Origin: Rhyzopertha dominica
Taxonomy: Eukaryota > Arthropoda > Insecta > Coleoptera > Bostrichidae
DNA length: 64,000 nt
Direction: 5' to 3'
Assembly (NCBI GenBank): GCA_025024175.1
Contig: QCXZ01000137.1
Location: 13,702,001-13,766,000 of the forward strand
The first letter of the stretch is position 1; each line of letters starts with the position of its first letter. The notes beneath the pieces are model-generated. The model was not told the origin of the DNA, ran no database searches, and saw nothing but the letters and a program-made list of their open reading frames with translations. Both the position numbers and the translations under genes were made by a program. Positions 13,321 through 25,429 of the stretch are shown here, in pieces.

Positions 13321-14541
13321 GGAATTTTAGAAAAACGCACGTTTCGCACTCATACATACAAATTTTCTTCGTTTTCAACCGAACAATTTATCTCTACGCC
13401 TACTAGATTTTTTCCATATTGCAACTGTACATGGTTGGTAAGAAGAAAACATAAGTAATCCAATGATCTACCACACTTATAATTTAGTTAAAACTAAACC
13501 CTTGCACTTAATTTTTCTTAATAACCTGATCGCAAGAAGTTTCGTAATATTTCATCAATAAATTAATTAGAATAAGTTTATTATCTAGCACCTTTTTATA
13601 AGTAACAAAATGAAAAAAAATATTACTTGGCTGTGACTGTTAGGCAAAATGTTTTTATTTGAATTTGATTATTTCGTTTTATCTTTTTATACTTGTTGTT
13701 TTAATACGGGCATATAATTGGTGCATGGTTATGGCTAGTTACAGTGCTGATGAACGTTATGTTCTGGGCTTACATTTCTTGTGTTCGGAACGCACGATTT
13801 AAAGTAGAGATTGAAGTGCTGGCATCTGCAGCAGTAAATAAATAAGTACGATTAAATTTTGGTTTTAATGTGTGGTGCGGTCTAACAGACAATCAAGTGA
13901 TTGGTCCTATTATTTATAATCAAAGTTTAAATGACAGATACTCAAATCTTCTGCTAAGTCGAAAATGCACTAGATGAACACCACTCGTATAATTGAGAAA
14001 GATAATGGTGCTCTCAACAAGACGGTGCTGCTTCCCATAACACTACGGGAATATTTAAACAATCAATTTTCTGAAAGATAAATAGCGATGCAGTACTATG
14101 ACCAGCGAGATCTCTTGACATTATTCCACTGGGTTATCTATAGGACCGAATTTACAAAAGAACGTATAACACGGATGAAGAACTGCAACAGGCTGTTCCC
14201 GGTGAACTCGCAATATTGTCACTTAGACAAATTAGAAGTGCTGTTGATAGTGACGCTAACTTGCTGCAATCAATATTTGGGGAATAATGGGAAGCAGTTT
14301 TAATATTTGCGTTGGTTCGGTGTTGTATTGTTGATTTTGTATAGTTTGTTCACCTGGTTATTAATTTGTATAATTTTTAGGGTTAATGAGATTCCTTAAT
14401 TTCATTTCTTTCAAGCTATGTATAAATCCAAGAAAAACAAAAGTTGCTATTTGTAAATCAAAATCTAGTAGGCGTAGAAAAATTATGCTTGGCTAACAAT
14501 GAAGATAATTAAGGAAACTTGCGTTTTTCCCAAATTTCTGT
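13321..14541 (+). mobile_element. Deleted Tc1/mariner-superfamily element with long inverted repeats
   Basis: The left end (13321-13415) and right end (14459-14541) are inverted copies of each other. Exact blocks include CTACGCCTACTAGATTTT on the left against its complement at 14461-14478, and GAAAAACGCA on the left against TGCGTTTTTC on the right. They enclose a decayed transposase at 13731-14310. The repeats may extend outwards to about 13295 and 14570 with lower identity, so the exact ends and target duplication were not fixed. The element is about 1.2 kb, shortened by internal deletion of the transposase gene. Confidence 0.7.
13731..14310 (+). pseudogene. Truncated Tc1/mariner-superfamily (DDE) transposase relic
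   Basis: An ATG at 13731 opens MASYSADERYVLGLHF, resembling the start of transposases with a DDE_3-type catalytic domain. The middle of the gene is missing. The frame resumes at 13863 with FNVWCGLTDNQVIGPIIYNQ, matching the nVWcGi...iiGP block that follows the first catalytic Asp. QQDGAASHNT at 14015-14044 carries the second catalytic Asp. PARSLDIIPL at 14102-14131 is the block before the third acidic residue, but the residues usually between PL and GYL, including the catalytic Asp, are absent. Several stops interrupt the frame. The flanking inverted repeats support this being the element's own transposase. It cannot be active. Confidence 0.7.
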
Positions 14542-14544
14542 AAA

Positions 14545-17500
14545 TAACAAAGCTATAGCAAATTAAAGATTTCGTATTTTTTGTTTATCTAAATATTTTT
14601 AAAACCACCGAACACATTTTAATTTTTCTGAAAGCACCGTGTACTGTTAGTATTCGTAATTTTTCTTTCATTTAATCGCCGCGTAGCTCTTCAAATAAAA
14701 AATTTGCCTATACATAACGGAATTTGTGATTCTGTACCTACTCAGTACTAGATCTCAGAAATTACCTACCAATAATAGATATCGACAACTTACATAATTG
14801 GAAATAGTTATTAATTCTTCACCGAACTGCGAGATAGAAGTCATCTTATTAAAAAAAATGAGTTTTCCGTGTTTGAATTAGCAAAAATTGGGGTTCCTAC
14901 ATTGTGTTTAAATTGACTCGTGCAAACCGAATCATTCTAGCTACTTTCCTTTCGAAGATGTGCAAAACGGCGCAACTGTAAACGTCAAAATTAAAAAAAA
15001 AACAATGTCAAATAACTCGCGAACTGGGCGACGAGGTCTAATGTAATATTAATAAATTATTTTATTTGCATCTAAAAATGCTATAATATACAGGGCATTC
15101 CGTTTAAAGTAACGAAATTGGTGCCTACTTTCGCTAGAACCGCCATCCTTATCTCAAGATATCCTTACGAGCTGGTGGGGCAGGACTGGTAGTTACAGAA
15201 AAAAAAACAAAGGTACGGTCCAGGAAGCATCCCGCTACAACCTTGAAAGCTCANGACGGGTTGAAGAAGCGCCGGCTGTGATGTAATCCTTGCGCAGGAC
15301 GAAGTGCAGCCGCCAGCAGGAAGCGCGCTTACGTCACCGATGCCGACTAGGAACACCTAGCAACCACTGAATGCACACTGCACTTCCAACTAAACGGCAA
15401 GGTCGAGCGGTGCATTGCAACACACTCGCATTTGCACCACGCAAATTCGCTAACTTATTCTTTATTTATAGAGTGCTATTTTTAGACGCCACTCAAGATT
15501 TCGCTCTTTTTTCAATCGTGCCCGTACTTCCTTGCGTTCACGACAAACAAAGGAAGATTGGTGAATTTCGGTAGGGTACTAGGGTAGTATAAGTAAATGA
15601 TGAGTTTTGTATACCACGGATCCTAGAAACCTCTTAATACAATACTGAAAACGCTAAAACAGAGTATTTTAAGGGGGCCATGTGAAAATGGGATTTTTTT
15701 TCGGTCATTAACCCATAATTCGAAATTAAGATGTAGATGATTCCAGGTTTTCTTGCAGCCAAGCACATGCTGGCCCGTTGGGCCACAGAGCAAGGGCTAA
15801 GGGCCTTCTTGGCAAAGCTGAAATAGTCCAATCAAATGGTAATTTTGCCAAACTTAAATAAAAAAAACTTAGTTTTGGGACTGCAATTCGCCCCTTTTGG
15901 TCACTATTTTGAAGATGCCTTTAGCGATAGTTCGTTAAACAATAGACAAGGAAACAGTCAACAACGTTTATTAATGACGTTTTTATGTAAAATTAGTAAT
16001 AAAGTAGTTACAAGTCGTAAAAAGGAAAATCTCCCAATCAAAATATTATTCATACTTTATGACTTTTTTTATTTTCATTTTTGCAAAAGAAATTACACCA
16101 GAGTTTTTTATTGAGCACCTTTTAGTTTCGTGCTATGAATGTTTCCAAATACGATTCGTTCTAAGTGTTCTAGGACACCATAGACGAAAAGCTGTCGTTC
16201 TTTTATGTGATAATCATGACAGTATTTTTAGTTTAATGTTTTATATGCTAACATATAGTAGAGTTAATATCCATTATCAGGATGTTGCTTCTTTTTATTG
16301 TATCTCACATTAATATTGTTAATATTTACCAGAACCTGCCTTGAAAAGAACTAAGTAGATTTTATTGAAATCTTGCGCAACTCAATTATTTTGACTTATT
16401 TAACGTTAGATCATAGGGGGCGCTAGTTCGGCCAGCTTCTCCCGATTAAAAAAGATCCAGCTGTTTGTTCTTCTCTTTTGCAATAGTTGAACTGCATTCA
16501 GTTGCAAATCAGGAATTTGTACTTGATGAATGTCGAAATGAGAGGAAAATTTTCATCTTCATCTTCGGAGAGTAGAATGCTTCGAAAAGCAGAATTGCTA
16601 ATTCGAGTGCTAATTTAATAACTTAAAATAGATTTTCAGGATGCGCTGCTTGATTGTTTTTTTTTAAGTTTTAGCAAGTACGGCTTGTTTACTTGTAAGT
16701 AGCTGAATGGCATTTAACAATGTTGTGTTGAAATAACGCAAATATTATATGGACAAAAAAGTTAGATTACGCTTAATGCGAAGAAGTTTTGAATACTCTG
16801 TAAATAATGAAGAAAATAAATATTAGGGCCCTGCACATTGAAGGGATACAACATTCGAATAATACATGTTGGGTTTGTTCCTCGCCTTCTGAATTCAACG
16901 GTCAGCTGTTAACATAAATATACGTTAAACTAAAACTGCAGATATAATTATCACATGTATAAGTATCCTGTGCTTTATTTGGGATTAGTAAAACTCTTAA
17001 AATAAGGACATGAGAATCTAACCAGAGAAACATAATTGCAATAGGACGCTCTGAAGAAGGATTTAATTCATTACAAATATCTCTTCTAGACACATACGTA
17101 CGACTAACGGTTACTGAAATGTTATTAGTGTATCGTTTGCACACTTATGTTAAGATAGCGGCTAAATCAATGGAGTTGCAATACCGGACAATATGACTTT
17201 ATTTATAAAAATATAGTTTTTGATATTTCCTTTGGGATACTCTGGATCGGGCAACTGGCGGTCAGACAATTATGAGGCTAATATACAACATAAAAAAGGA
17301 ACTTAAATAAGAGATGCGAAATTATGCCAATTCTAAATAAAGATAAACTGAACATTTGTTAAATTGTGGCCTCTGAATGTAATCGCATCAGAGGAAATAC
17401 TGACGACCGCGGTATAGTTATATGTAATTTCAATCACTTTTTGAAATACATCATTTTCTTTTGACAACTCCTCTGAAACAGGTGTCGTGTGAAAGCTCAT

Positions 17501-18860
17501 TTTCTAAAATGAAGTAGCTAGTAGCCTACGAAGCTACATTACGCAAGAAAATTTGGAATCCCTGTATCGGATGTGTTGCGCGACGGAAATAACTAGCAGT
17601 AATTATTCGATTCAAATAACTAGATGAAAAGGTACCTACTTCTATTATGTTTTAGTACATGTGCACATATTTTGTTTCCATCTTTTACTGTCAAAATTAT
17701 ATTTGGTATTTTGTTCGGTTATTCCCAAGTGGCGCCGGAGCGCTAAGGTTGCGAGCCAAATTATACTTAAGGAAATTGAGACGACACATACATATTTGTC
17801 CGTTATATGGCATGTCTGCATTAAAAGGATTCGATCTTAAAGATTTTCTCCTGACCTCTCACGAAAGGGCCCTGATCAACTCCCAGTACCCGGGTCCACA
17901 GTGGGGTAACAGCTTATGCCTGGTTCCGGCTTCAGTATTATAAAAATCGTTAAAAATGGTGGAATGGGAATAGCAATTCTTCTATATTTCAGTTCTTAAA
18001 GTTATTACATACCTACTTTTTCTGAGGTAAAGTAAATCAATAGCTTTTATAAATAATAGCTAACCTAAGCTTGAATCGTTCATTGTCTGTAAGCCATAAA
18101 TTGTTAATGGAGATATATATCAGTTTAGAAATTTTAACGATCTTGCCTATAATTATTGATGATAAGGTCAATTTATTGAATGCTTTAGTTTCAAGTCTGT
18201 GATGCCTCATCTAAAACATGTCAAATCTAATAACTGTAAGCAAAATCTTCCCTGGCTAATTCAGATCTTACAATTTGTAACCTTCTTCCACACTAAGTGC
18301 GCTGCTCTCTGGAAATCTGATAAACTCTACGTTCACTGAGTAAGAGAAAGGTTTGCTTAAACACAAAACTGTCAGCTGTAGCTGGTACTAAACCTCTTCG
18401 TAGGAAATTAAGATTGCTGAATTGTTGTACAAAATGTGCTATCCCAAATTTGACAGCAGATCTTTTAGTCATGCAAAAACGAGTCACAGCATCTTCTTTT
18501 CAATGTAAAGGATTCAGCTTTTTTATTTGGTTTACGTCTGGCAAGTAATGAAAATATTATAAAAATATTCATCAAGTCCAAATTGATATACTATCGGCGC
18601 GCTTACTTTATAAATTTTTTGGTAGAACAACATGTATTTCCAAGTTGTTGAATCACAGAGGTAGCGGGAGCCACACCCAAAATATTATCCAATACCACCT
18701 TTGACGAACTAAGACCAGTCAGCATATTACCATTGATTTCCAAATCACAAGAAAATATATTATGCAAGCATTTCTTTCTCTATGTATAAATAAAAACATT
18801 ATCCTACCTGACATTCAATTTCACAAGGTATATAGTTTTCCGTCAGTGTTCTTGGCAGAT
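14545..18860. other. Noncoding stretch with two unassigned GC patches
   Basis: A GC-rich patch at about 15120-15480 follows ACAGGGCATTCCGTTTAAAG at about 15092-15111, a phrase resembling termini of dispersed insect repeats. A second patch at 17735-17940 is open on the plus strand (containing SHERALINSQYPGPQW) but matches no family I know. The remainder is AT-rich with no recognisable content. Confidence 0.35.
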
Positions 18861-18894
18861 ACTGGCGAGATTGTATCTGGCTTAGAAAAATACT

Positions 18895-19130
18895 TATTGA
18901 CTACATTGGTGCTCATGAACCTTTCATAGGCTTTCGATTGTGTTAGCCCTTAAATGATGTCGGAATAAACTCAGTGGCCTTGATATTTTTCATTGTGCTT
19001 ATCTTTGTAACAGGCTACATATGGTAAAATGCAACATAGGTATGCCACAACCATTGAAAATTGGAATTGGAGTGTCTCAGGGCTCCATTTTGGGGCCTTT
19101 ATTTTTCTCAGTGTACAAGTTATCCCATTT
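18895..19130 (+). pseudogene. Non-LTR retrotransposon reverse transcriptase relic
   Basis: On the plus strand, LMNLS, a TAG stop, then AFDCVS at 18912-18947 corresponds to RT motif A (DLSKAFDCV in intact members); both the stop and an Asp-to-Asn change lie in it. Further on, NRLHMVKCN matches the conserved 'snRkq.Vkvn' strand and GVSQGSILGPLFFSVY at 19069-19116 matches the GVPQGSILGP motif of Jockey/CR1-like RTs. Motif C was not found, so only about 80 codons survive. The overlapping minus-strand frame at 18971-19159 is a shadow. Confidence 0.7.
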
Positions 19131-19179
19131 AAGAATGAATGATATTTAGCTCTTTTCATATTTAGTTAACTGAAAGTTT

Positions 19180-20650
19180 CACGGATTTCGGTTGTGTCTC
19201 TAGAAAATATTTTCACGTACACAAGGTGTTCCATTTTCTGGGAGCTACTCATCTTGATGTTTATATTGTCTCCGTAGCGAATTTATAGATGACATTATTC
19301 TGTTTTATAGGTTTGACGTTACTTATCCTTTTTTTGCAAAATCTGAGGTTTGCAAAGTTTTCTAAAAATAATAAATCTCTGAAACTGAATATTAAGCACG
19401 AAACACCGTAAAATTCTAACCCAAAATAGCAAAAGCAAATCCATAAACTCATTAAACACAGACAGTTTAATTCGAGCACTTTAAAACACTAATAACTAGA
19501 TTTATAATTTAGTAGAACGGCATATTTATTTTTGCACTTGACGACCTTTCATACTATTAGGGTGAAATTGGATATATATTTGCAATTTTCTATTATTTTA
19601 GGATTTATTTATTTTGTTTAAGGTTTTAAACAAGTAACATACATTATAAACTAAAATCCCAAAATTTTGAGGTAATTGTTCCAAATGATGGCTGTTGTAA
19701 GCTAAGCACACGCGATATTGGTTCTCAAACATACGCTTACGATTGAGGAACCTTTCTGGTGTAATTTATTAAAATATATGTAGAATTCTGTGATGCATAT
19801 CTTCGATGGTTTTCGGTTTTCACCAAAAAAAAAACCGCAATTTTGAGATCTTGAAACCTGTATGGCCAACTGACTGGTCGCTTATGACCAATCTACCTAT
19901 TGTGTTATATCCCTATCAACCGCCGAGTATTTAAAGTATTTCGTTGAGTTAATCCGGCAAACAATTTTTAGTGAAGTACATTCTATCCGACACTTTTTTA
20001 TCAAAGAAGATAGGAGAATTTCCCAGAACTGCCTTCTAAAATGTCTAATTAAATGTGGACTCTTCTGAAAATCGCCTGGAAATAGCTCTGATGCATTTTT
20101 ATTTTAAATGGGTGGTATCTATTGTTTTCTTCTAGAATTCTTTGCGCGGACGATTTTTTGTATTAATTATAAGAAGATAAATTGCATATCTTCTGAAGAA
20201 ACTTATACATTCTGCTTACCATTTGAAAGTTCGACGGATCAAGCAAAAATTCACGACTCTTTCTTCCTGGTGGCGTTGGTCCGGATAATATTTTCGTAAA
20301 ATAAAAATAAATCATCATCGTCTTTGACATTAACGGAGAACATGTACCACCTAATTAATTACTTGGCTAAATCATAGTAATCTAACGGATGGTACCAAAT
20401 GATTGTAAAACAGTTACCAACACCCAGTATTTTAGTTAAGAAAGTTGAAATAGCTATTTTTATGAATAAAAACTGCGTTGTTTCGCCTTTGACGCGGAAA
20501 AATATTTCTTGTCACAAAAAGCATACGTGAGATTATACTTCATTTATTTGTTCTATAAGATATTAGTTGTTTATCGAATTCTTTCCAAGTATGTTTATAT
20601 TTAGATGCATTTCAAACATAAATAATGTCCTCCATCTTAATGAACTAATA
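19180..20650. other. AT-rich noncoding stretch
   Basis: Nothing was recognised. A phrase CAAGGTGTTCCATTTTCTGG at about 19222 resembles the start of a common class of insect dispersed repeats, but no element could be delimited. Confidence 0.4.
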
Positions 20651-20659
20651 AATTCCGTT

Positions 20660-21400
20660 AATCAATCTAAAGACCATTCAACAAAATCCGCAGATAGCGT
20701 TCCACATGACGCGTTAGTTGCCCTTTAGATTGCGGTTCCGGTTACAGAAATCTGATTTTTTCTGGTGTTCTATATAACTTTCAACACTTCGAACGCTGCA
20801 CAACAAAGTATTTTACGACTTCCGCCGAAATGCTTGCTTTGCACAAATGGATTGCACATATTCGTTAAAGTTCATTTACTGAAGTCTCATTTGAACGATA
20901 ACATATGTGCTAGCTAAGCAAGGCTTGCTGTGATAAACATACACAGTTCATTAGAGGAGGCACGCAGTGACATTATAGGGTAGGTTAAGGATAATATATT
21001 AATAGAAAGTATTTGCTCCGGTTGCATTTTTTTCATTTGCGATAGTTCCGGTAATTGCGTCAGTTATGCCAGTGAGCAATCTTAAATGCGTCTTCAGCCA
21101 TTTTTGAAAGTGAATTAGACGCAATCGGCTAGAAGAAAGCCGCTCGGAGCATAAGCGAAGAGAAACAACTGCAAATTGCGACCGATCGGGTAAAACTTTC
21201 TCTTCGTAATTCCATTATTTATTACATAGTGCACAGCATGCAATTGCCTTCTGATATTACACAGCTGTTGGCTGATGTATTGGACGGAGTATTGAAAAGA
21301 AAAGTTGTTTTCAGCTCTTTGCATTGTTATCTAATTGCGGATTTGTGCGTCAGGTGAAATACGCTTCCACGATTACGCTATCGACAGATGATTTCAAAAA
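20660..21400. promoter_or_regulatory. GC-elevated island, possible regulatory element
   Basis: Balanced base composition and complex sequence stand out from the AT-rich flanks. A minus frame at 21115-21324 is open, but its translation is not protein-like in any family I know. Possible enhancer or conserved noncoding block, by inference only. Confidence 0.25.
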
Positions 21401-21409
21401 GGCGAATCT

Positions 21410-22660
21410 TGTTTATTTTGTCATTAGCCTGTCGCCTATCCATATTTGTTTTTGTTTAGAGAAAAGTTACTTATCAGATTACCGCTAATTGCTGGTTTTG
21501 ATAAGCAACTCTTGGTTAAACAAGGAAGCGAGCAATTAAAATATTTCTACATGCCTGGGGTAAATAGCTCAAAAATTATCCCACGCGATACCTGTATTCG
21601 TTTAAACAGATTAATCAACGTATGTGCGAATTGATACCTGTATTCATCATTGATATCAATATTCATTAATTTCTATTTAAAAAAATAATATTTTTCTAAG
21701 TACAGGTTCCTACTGAATTTAAAGCAAGTTCTGCCTTTCTTTTAGTACTTGTACTAAAAATTCTAGTAAAGTGCGTTTAGATGATTATCCTTTATTTTAG
21801 TTATCATTGCTGTTTCTACAGCCTTCCAGCGTCTTAATCCTTTTCACATATAATGAATGATATACTTAGCTTTAGGTTTAGTGTATTTAATTACTTCCTA
21901 ACATAACGGTAATGGTCTAAACACGATTAACAAGATCCTTTCCATCTTATTTATTATTTTCAGAACCTCAAAGCTTCGCATCAAATAAAAAATAGCATTG
22001 GGCACATCTTCAAATAATTATTTATGTTGTTTATGTGCATTGAATCGGTAGTCATCGAATATTGAACAAATGCTTAGATATATAGTAGTAGAAACATAAA
22101 TTATGTTATGTATTGCGCTCGTTTTACCCAATACCTAGTCTCTTATGGAATAAAATGTTTTTAAATCGCCTGTTTGCTAGAAGTTTCGGTGTGGTAATTG
22201 GTAACTAAGTAATTAGTAACTAATTGGCAATGTACCAGAAATAGGAGAAGCTATAAATGACGGGACCATCTAGTAAGCAATGGAATTGTTGAACTGGACT
22301 GCTACTGTGTTTCCTAGAGTTGGAAGGTAACCATATCTGATTAGTTTTAAGGTTTTTCTATTTCATTGGCACATGAGCATGCATTGCGAAAATCAATTTA
22401 TAGACAGAACTTGTAGGTCTTCGAGGAAGGCGTAACAGGTGCGTATGGTGCATTTGGCACTCAGAAATATCAATACCTTGTTGCGACCTTATCGACAAAC
22501 TGATACATGACCGCGCGTCGCAAAATGGGCAACCAGTACCTTCTCGCTGATGTTTTTAACCTTCTTCAGTTCTCAGTTCCTCTTCTTGCGAATTATTGTT
22601 ATGTTTAGAAAGTGTAGTGGTTATTGCCTTTGTCAGTTAATAATACGGTCCCGCCGAAAT
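21410..22660. other. Noncoding stretch, nothing recognised
   Basis: AT-rich sequence without motif, repeat or coding signal that I could assign. Confidence 0.4.
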
Positions 22661-22669
22661 TCCTAAAGG

Positions 22670-22740
22670 TCCCCATAGCTCAGTGGTAGAGCAACAGAGG
22701 CTAAATCTGGAGGCCACGAGTTCGGTTCTCGGTAGGAGCT
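22670..22740 (+). repeat. tRNA-like pseudogene or SINE head
   Basis: TAGCTCAGTGGTAGAGCA (about 22677-22694) is a near-perfect tRNA A box with a GCTC/GAGC D-stem. GAGTTCGGTTCTCGG (about 22719-22733) forms the T arm with the B box. The anticodon stem (ACAGA/TCTGG) pairs at four of five positions, but the loop GGCTAAA has G where U33 belongs, and the acceptor stem pairs at only about five of seven positions. A functional tRNA is therefore unlikely. A SINE head or tRNA pseudogene fits better; related tail sequence is duplicated just downstream. Confidence 0.6.
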
Positions 22741-22799
22741 GAAAATTTTTCTTCGTAAAATTTGCCCCAAGAACCTACGGAATATATACAATTGAATTG

Positions 22800-23009
22800 T
22801 TATGTCTATTCTAAACACAACACGTTATTAATAATAATATGAATTTGATAACTGATTATATAAACCAGACTTGACCCAACTGACCTGATATTCATTTCGC
22901 AGCTTCCCCCCCCTCTTTTTCAAGACATTTTAGCGAATTATTATTATGTTTGTTCTAAACACAACGCGTTATTAATAAGAAGATGAATTTGATAACTGAT
23001 TACATAAAT
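22800..23009 (+). repeat. Diverged direct repeat downstream of the tRNA-like sequence
   Basis: Two copies of about 66 bp (22800-22865 and 22944-23009) share TTCTAAACACAAC, CGTTATTAATAA and ATGAATTTGATAACTGATTA. They lie about 144 bp apart in the same orientation. They may be the duplicated body of a SINE whose head is the tRNA-like sequence upstream. Confidence 0.6.
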
Positions 23010-23419
23010 AGTTGTAGTTTTTTATTTTTGATATGTAAAGTTAATCTTTCAGTATTAATTGGGTTTGCTGGAGACGCAATATTTCATATTAAATAATAAA
23101 TTGAAACAAAACCATTATAAATCACATTCAAGTGATTTTATTTCAAAAATAATATATTTATAATATAGGTTGAATGCAAAAAGTGGTAATGGTGAAAATA
23201 ATGGTATATGTATATACATCTAAAAAGTAAAAAATGTTCCTGCGCAAAAAACTGTGTACTAACGCACAGTTGCAAACGTCGTAGTGTCGTCCACGAAATG
23301 CACACGTTGCGTCGGTGCATTTTTACTAGGGCAGCATTTCTTTAGATTATGTGGGTCGCAGCCTTAAACTCGTTCTGAAAAAAAAATGCCAAATTTATTC
23401 GAGACGTTGTTAACTAAGT

Positions 23420-23702
23420 TTATCGAAATTTATCAATCCAATAACCGTTAGCAGTGTGGATAATAATTTGAAATCCTATCAAAGGCCATCTACTGGAGCT
23501 GGAGGTCACTCGCGAATAATTGATATATGCTGCTGCATTTCCAAATCGTAAATAAGGCTCTCGGTTGGGCACCACAATGCGATAAGCGGGAATAAATGGT
23601 GAAAGTGCGTGGTTTGACATAGAGTAGGTCAGTTATCTCAGATCGTGCCTCCCACCTGAGACTGAAAATCTTGTCGTGAACTTCAAGAACAAAGATTAGC
23701 AA
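23420..23702 (-). other. Unassigned minus-strand open frames, possible gene relic
   Basis: Two overlapping minus frames (23420-23620 and 23490-23702) both look protein-like. The first contains YRIVVPNREPYLRFGNAAAY and the second EVHDKIFSLRWEARSEITD. A single frameshift between them would give one continuous product, which would suit a pseudogene or transposon relic. I do not recognise the family, and chance cannot be excluded. Confidence 0.25.
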
Positions 23703-23799
23703 ATCAGGAACTCTATGTCAGCAGACTCCCAACACGTAAGCGTTAATTACGAGGGGAGATTTTTGTATTATCTACCTAGGCTATGAAGGAAAAGAGAGG

Positions 23800-24005
23800 G
23801 AAGGAAAGTAATATTATATTTTTCAGCATATGATCCATTAACGGGCACAGGTTTATGCCAACGTTTTTCAATAAGGTTTACCTTCAAGAAAAAATAATCA
23901 AAACCTCATTGACCGATTCCTTCAGATGTTCAGTTATTTTTGGTTTGGGAAAAAGATAGTAGTCACTCGGTGCCAAGTCTGAGCTGTAGGGTGGATGTTT
24001 CCATT
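23800..24005 (-). pseudogene. Mariner transposase C-terminal fragment
   Basis: The minus strand reads HPPYSSDLAPSDYYLFPKPK (about 23937-23996), the hallmark motif around the third catalytic Asp of mariner (DD34D) transposases. The following residues are diverged and interrupted by stops. Nothing convincing precedes the motif, so only a short C-terminal piece remains. It is separate from the longer mariner relic at 56 kb. Confidence 0.75.
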
Positions 24006-24009
24006 TTTA

Positions 24010-25420
24010 TCAAACCGCATTCGTCGACTTGATCTTGCGATTTTCACTTTTTCACTCTCACGATTTAGTGAAGGAAGCCGTAAAGTCTTGCTTTTAAGAA
24101 AAATCGGAGAAATTTTTCAGTGACGGAAAGAAAAAACTCGGTTCACGTTGTGGAAAATGTGTAAACCTTAAAGGTGATTAGATTGTCTTTTCTTTTAGCT
24201 AAGCTTAATTTCTTGGTACCTCTTGCAAATTTTAGAGAGATATAATTTTTCTATTGCGTTGCTGCGAGAGCAAACGTTTTTGTTAGATTACCTATACATC
24301 TTTTGCAGAAAATTGTGATTAAATGTCGAATCTGTGTAGAAAATATGTAGAATGTAGGTATATTGAGTTTGTTTTTGGAGATTTTGTATTGGTAATTTGA
24401 TATGTGTTTTTTTTTAATTATTCATATTTCCTGGATGAAATTGGGCAGAAATAAAATTATTATTATTGAAATTATTGCACTATTATTATTTGTCATGTGT
24501 TTTTGATTTGAACCTCAATTTACGGATAATCCTTACCGTTCACGACTGTGTTGTAAAACAACATTTATACCGGTCGAAAATTTTTATTCCTTGTAAATAC
24601 AACACGTAGTAGAGTCAATAACATTCTGATTGATGATATCATTATCAAGTCCATCAAGGAAAACTACAGCTTTATTGGCTAGTCGACAATGTCACTAGCT
24701 ATTATTTATATACCTTGTCAGGTATAGTGCTGATTGCTTGCATACTTACAATAAATTTAATTTGTGATAGCGTATTTCCGTGATATGCCAGGGTTGTACA
24801 ATATGTTTATATTGCTTTTCGTGGAACAAATGCATGCTAATGTAGTAGTTTATATCTGATGAATTAAAGAAGCAGAACCGGTTTAGTATAACTGTACACA
24901 TTTTAAAGTGGGGACGTTTTATATAAAATATTAAGCAGATATAATGAGCACACTTAAAAAAACATTATCGATGCACAATAAAAGAAAGCAAAAGGTTTAA
25001 ATTAAATATGGGTTTTAGTTTTTGCTATATTTTACAAAGAGCACCCTATCTATTCTAAATGAATACAAATAATTTTGATTAAAGTGCACAAAATAGATCA
25101 ACTGTTCGGTGGTTCATTATAGAATGTTATGAAACTTGATTAATACTTGATGATTTACGGTGTAGCAAAGAATAATTGGACTGCGTGGACTATAGACAAA
25201 CATTGTTTCAGCAGAGCCAGTGCATATTATGAAATATTATGAGAAATTTTGGGTGTACATTCAGTAGTTCACAAGTTGGTTACAATAAATACAAAATTTT
25301 ATTAATAGTATCCATATCAAGCGGAAAATTATACCCTAGAACATAAAATCTAATCGTTTGTGGTTTTTTTATCCATTAAGTGTTCAATCGCAAGATTTGT
25401 AAAGACGAAGTTAAGGTACT
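24010..25420. other. AT-rich noncoding stretch
   Basis: No coding or RNA motif was recognised. Short ATT repeats occur near 24460-24490. Confidence 0.4.
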
Positions 25421-25429
25421 GAAGGATGT

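Noticed and set aside
22670..22740. Functional tRNA with anticodon CTA
   Set aside because: U33 is replaced by G, and the acceptor and T stems have mismatches, so a pseudogene or SINE head is more likely.
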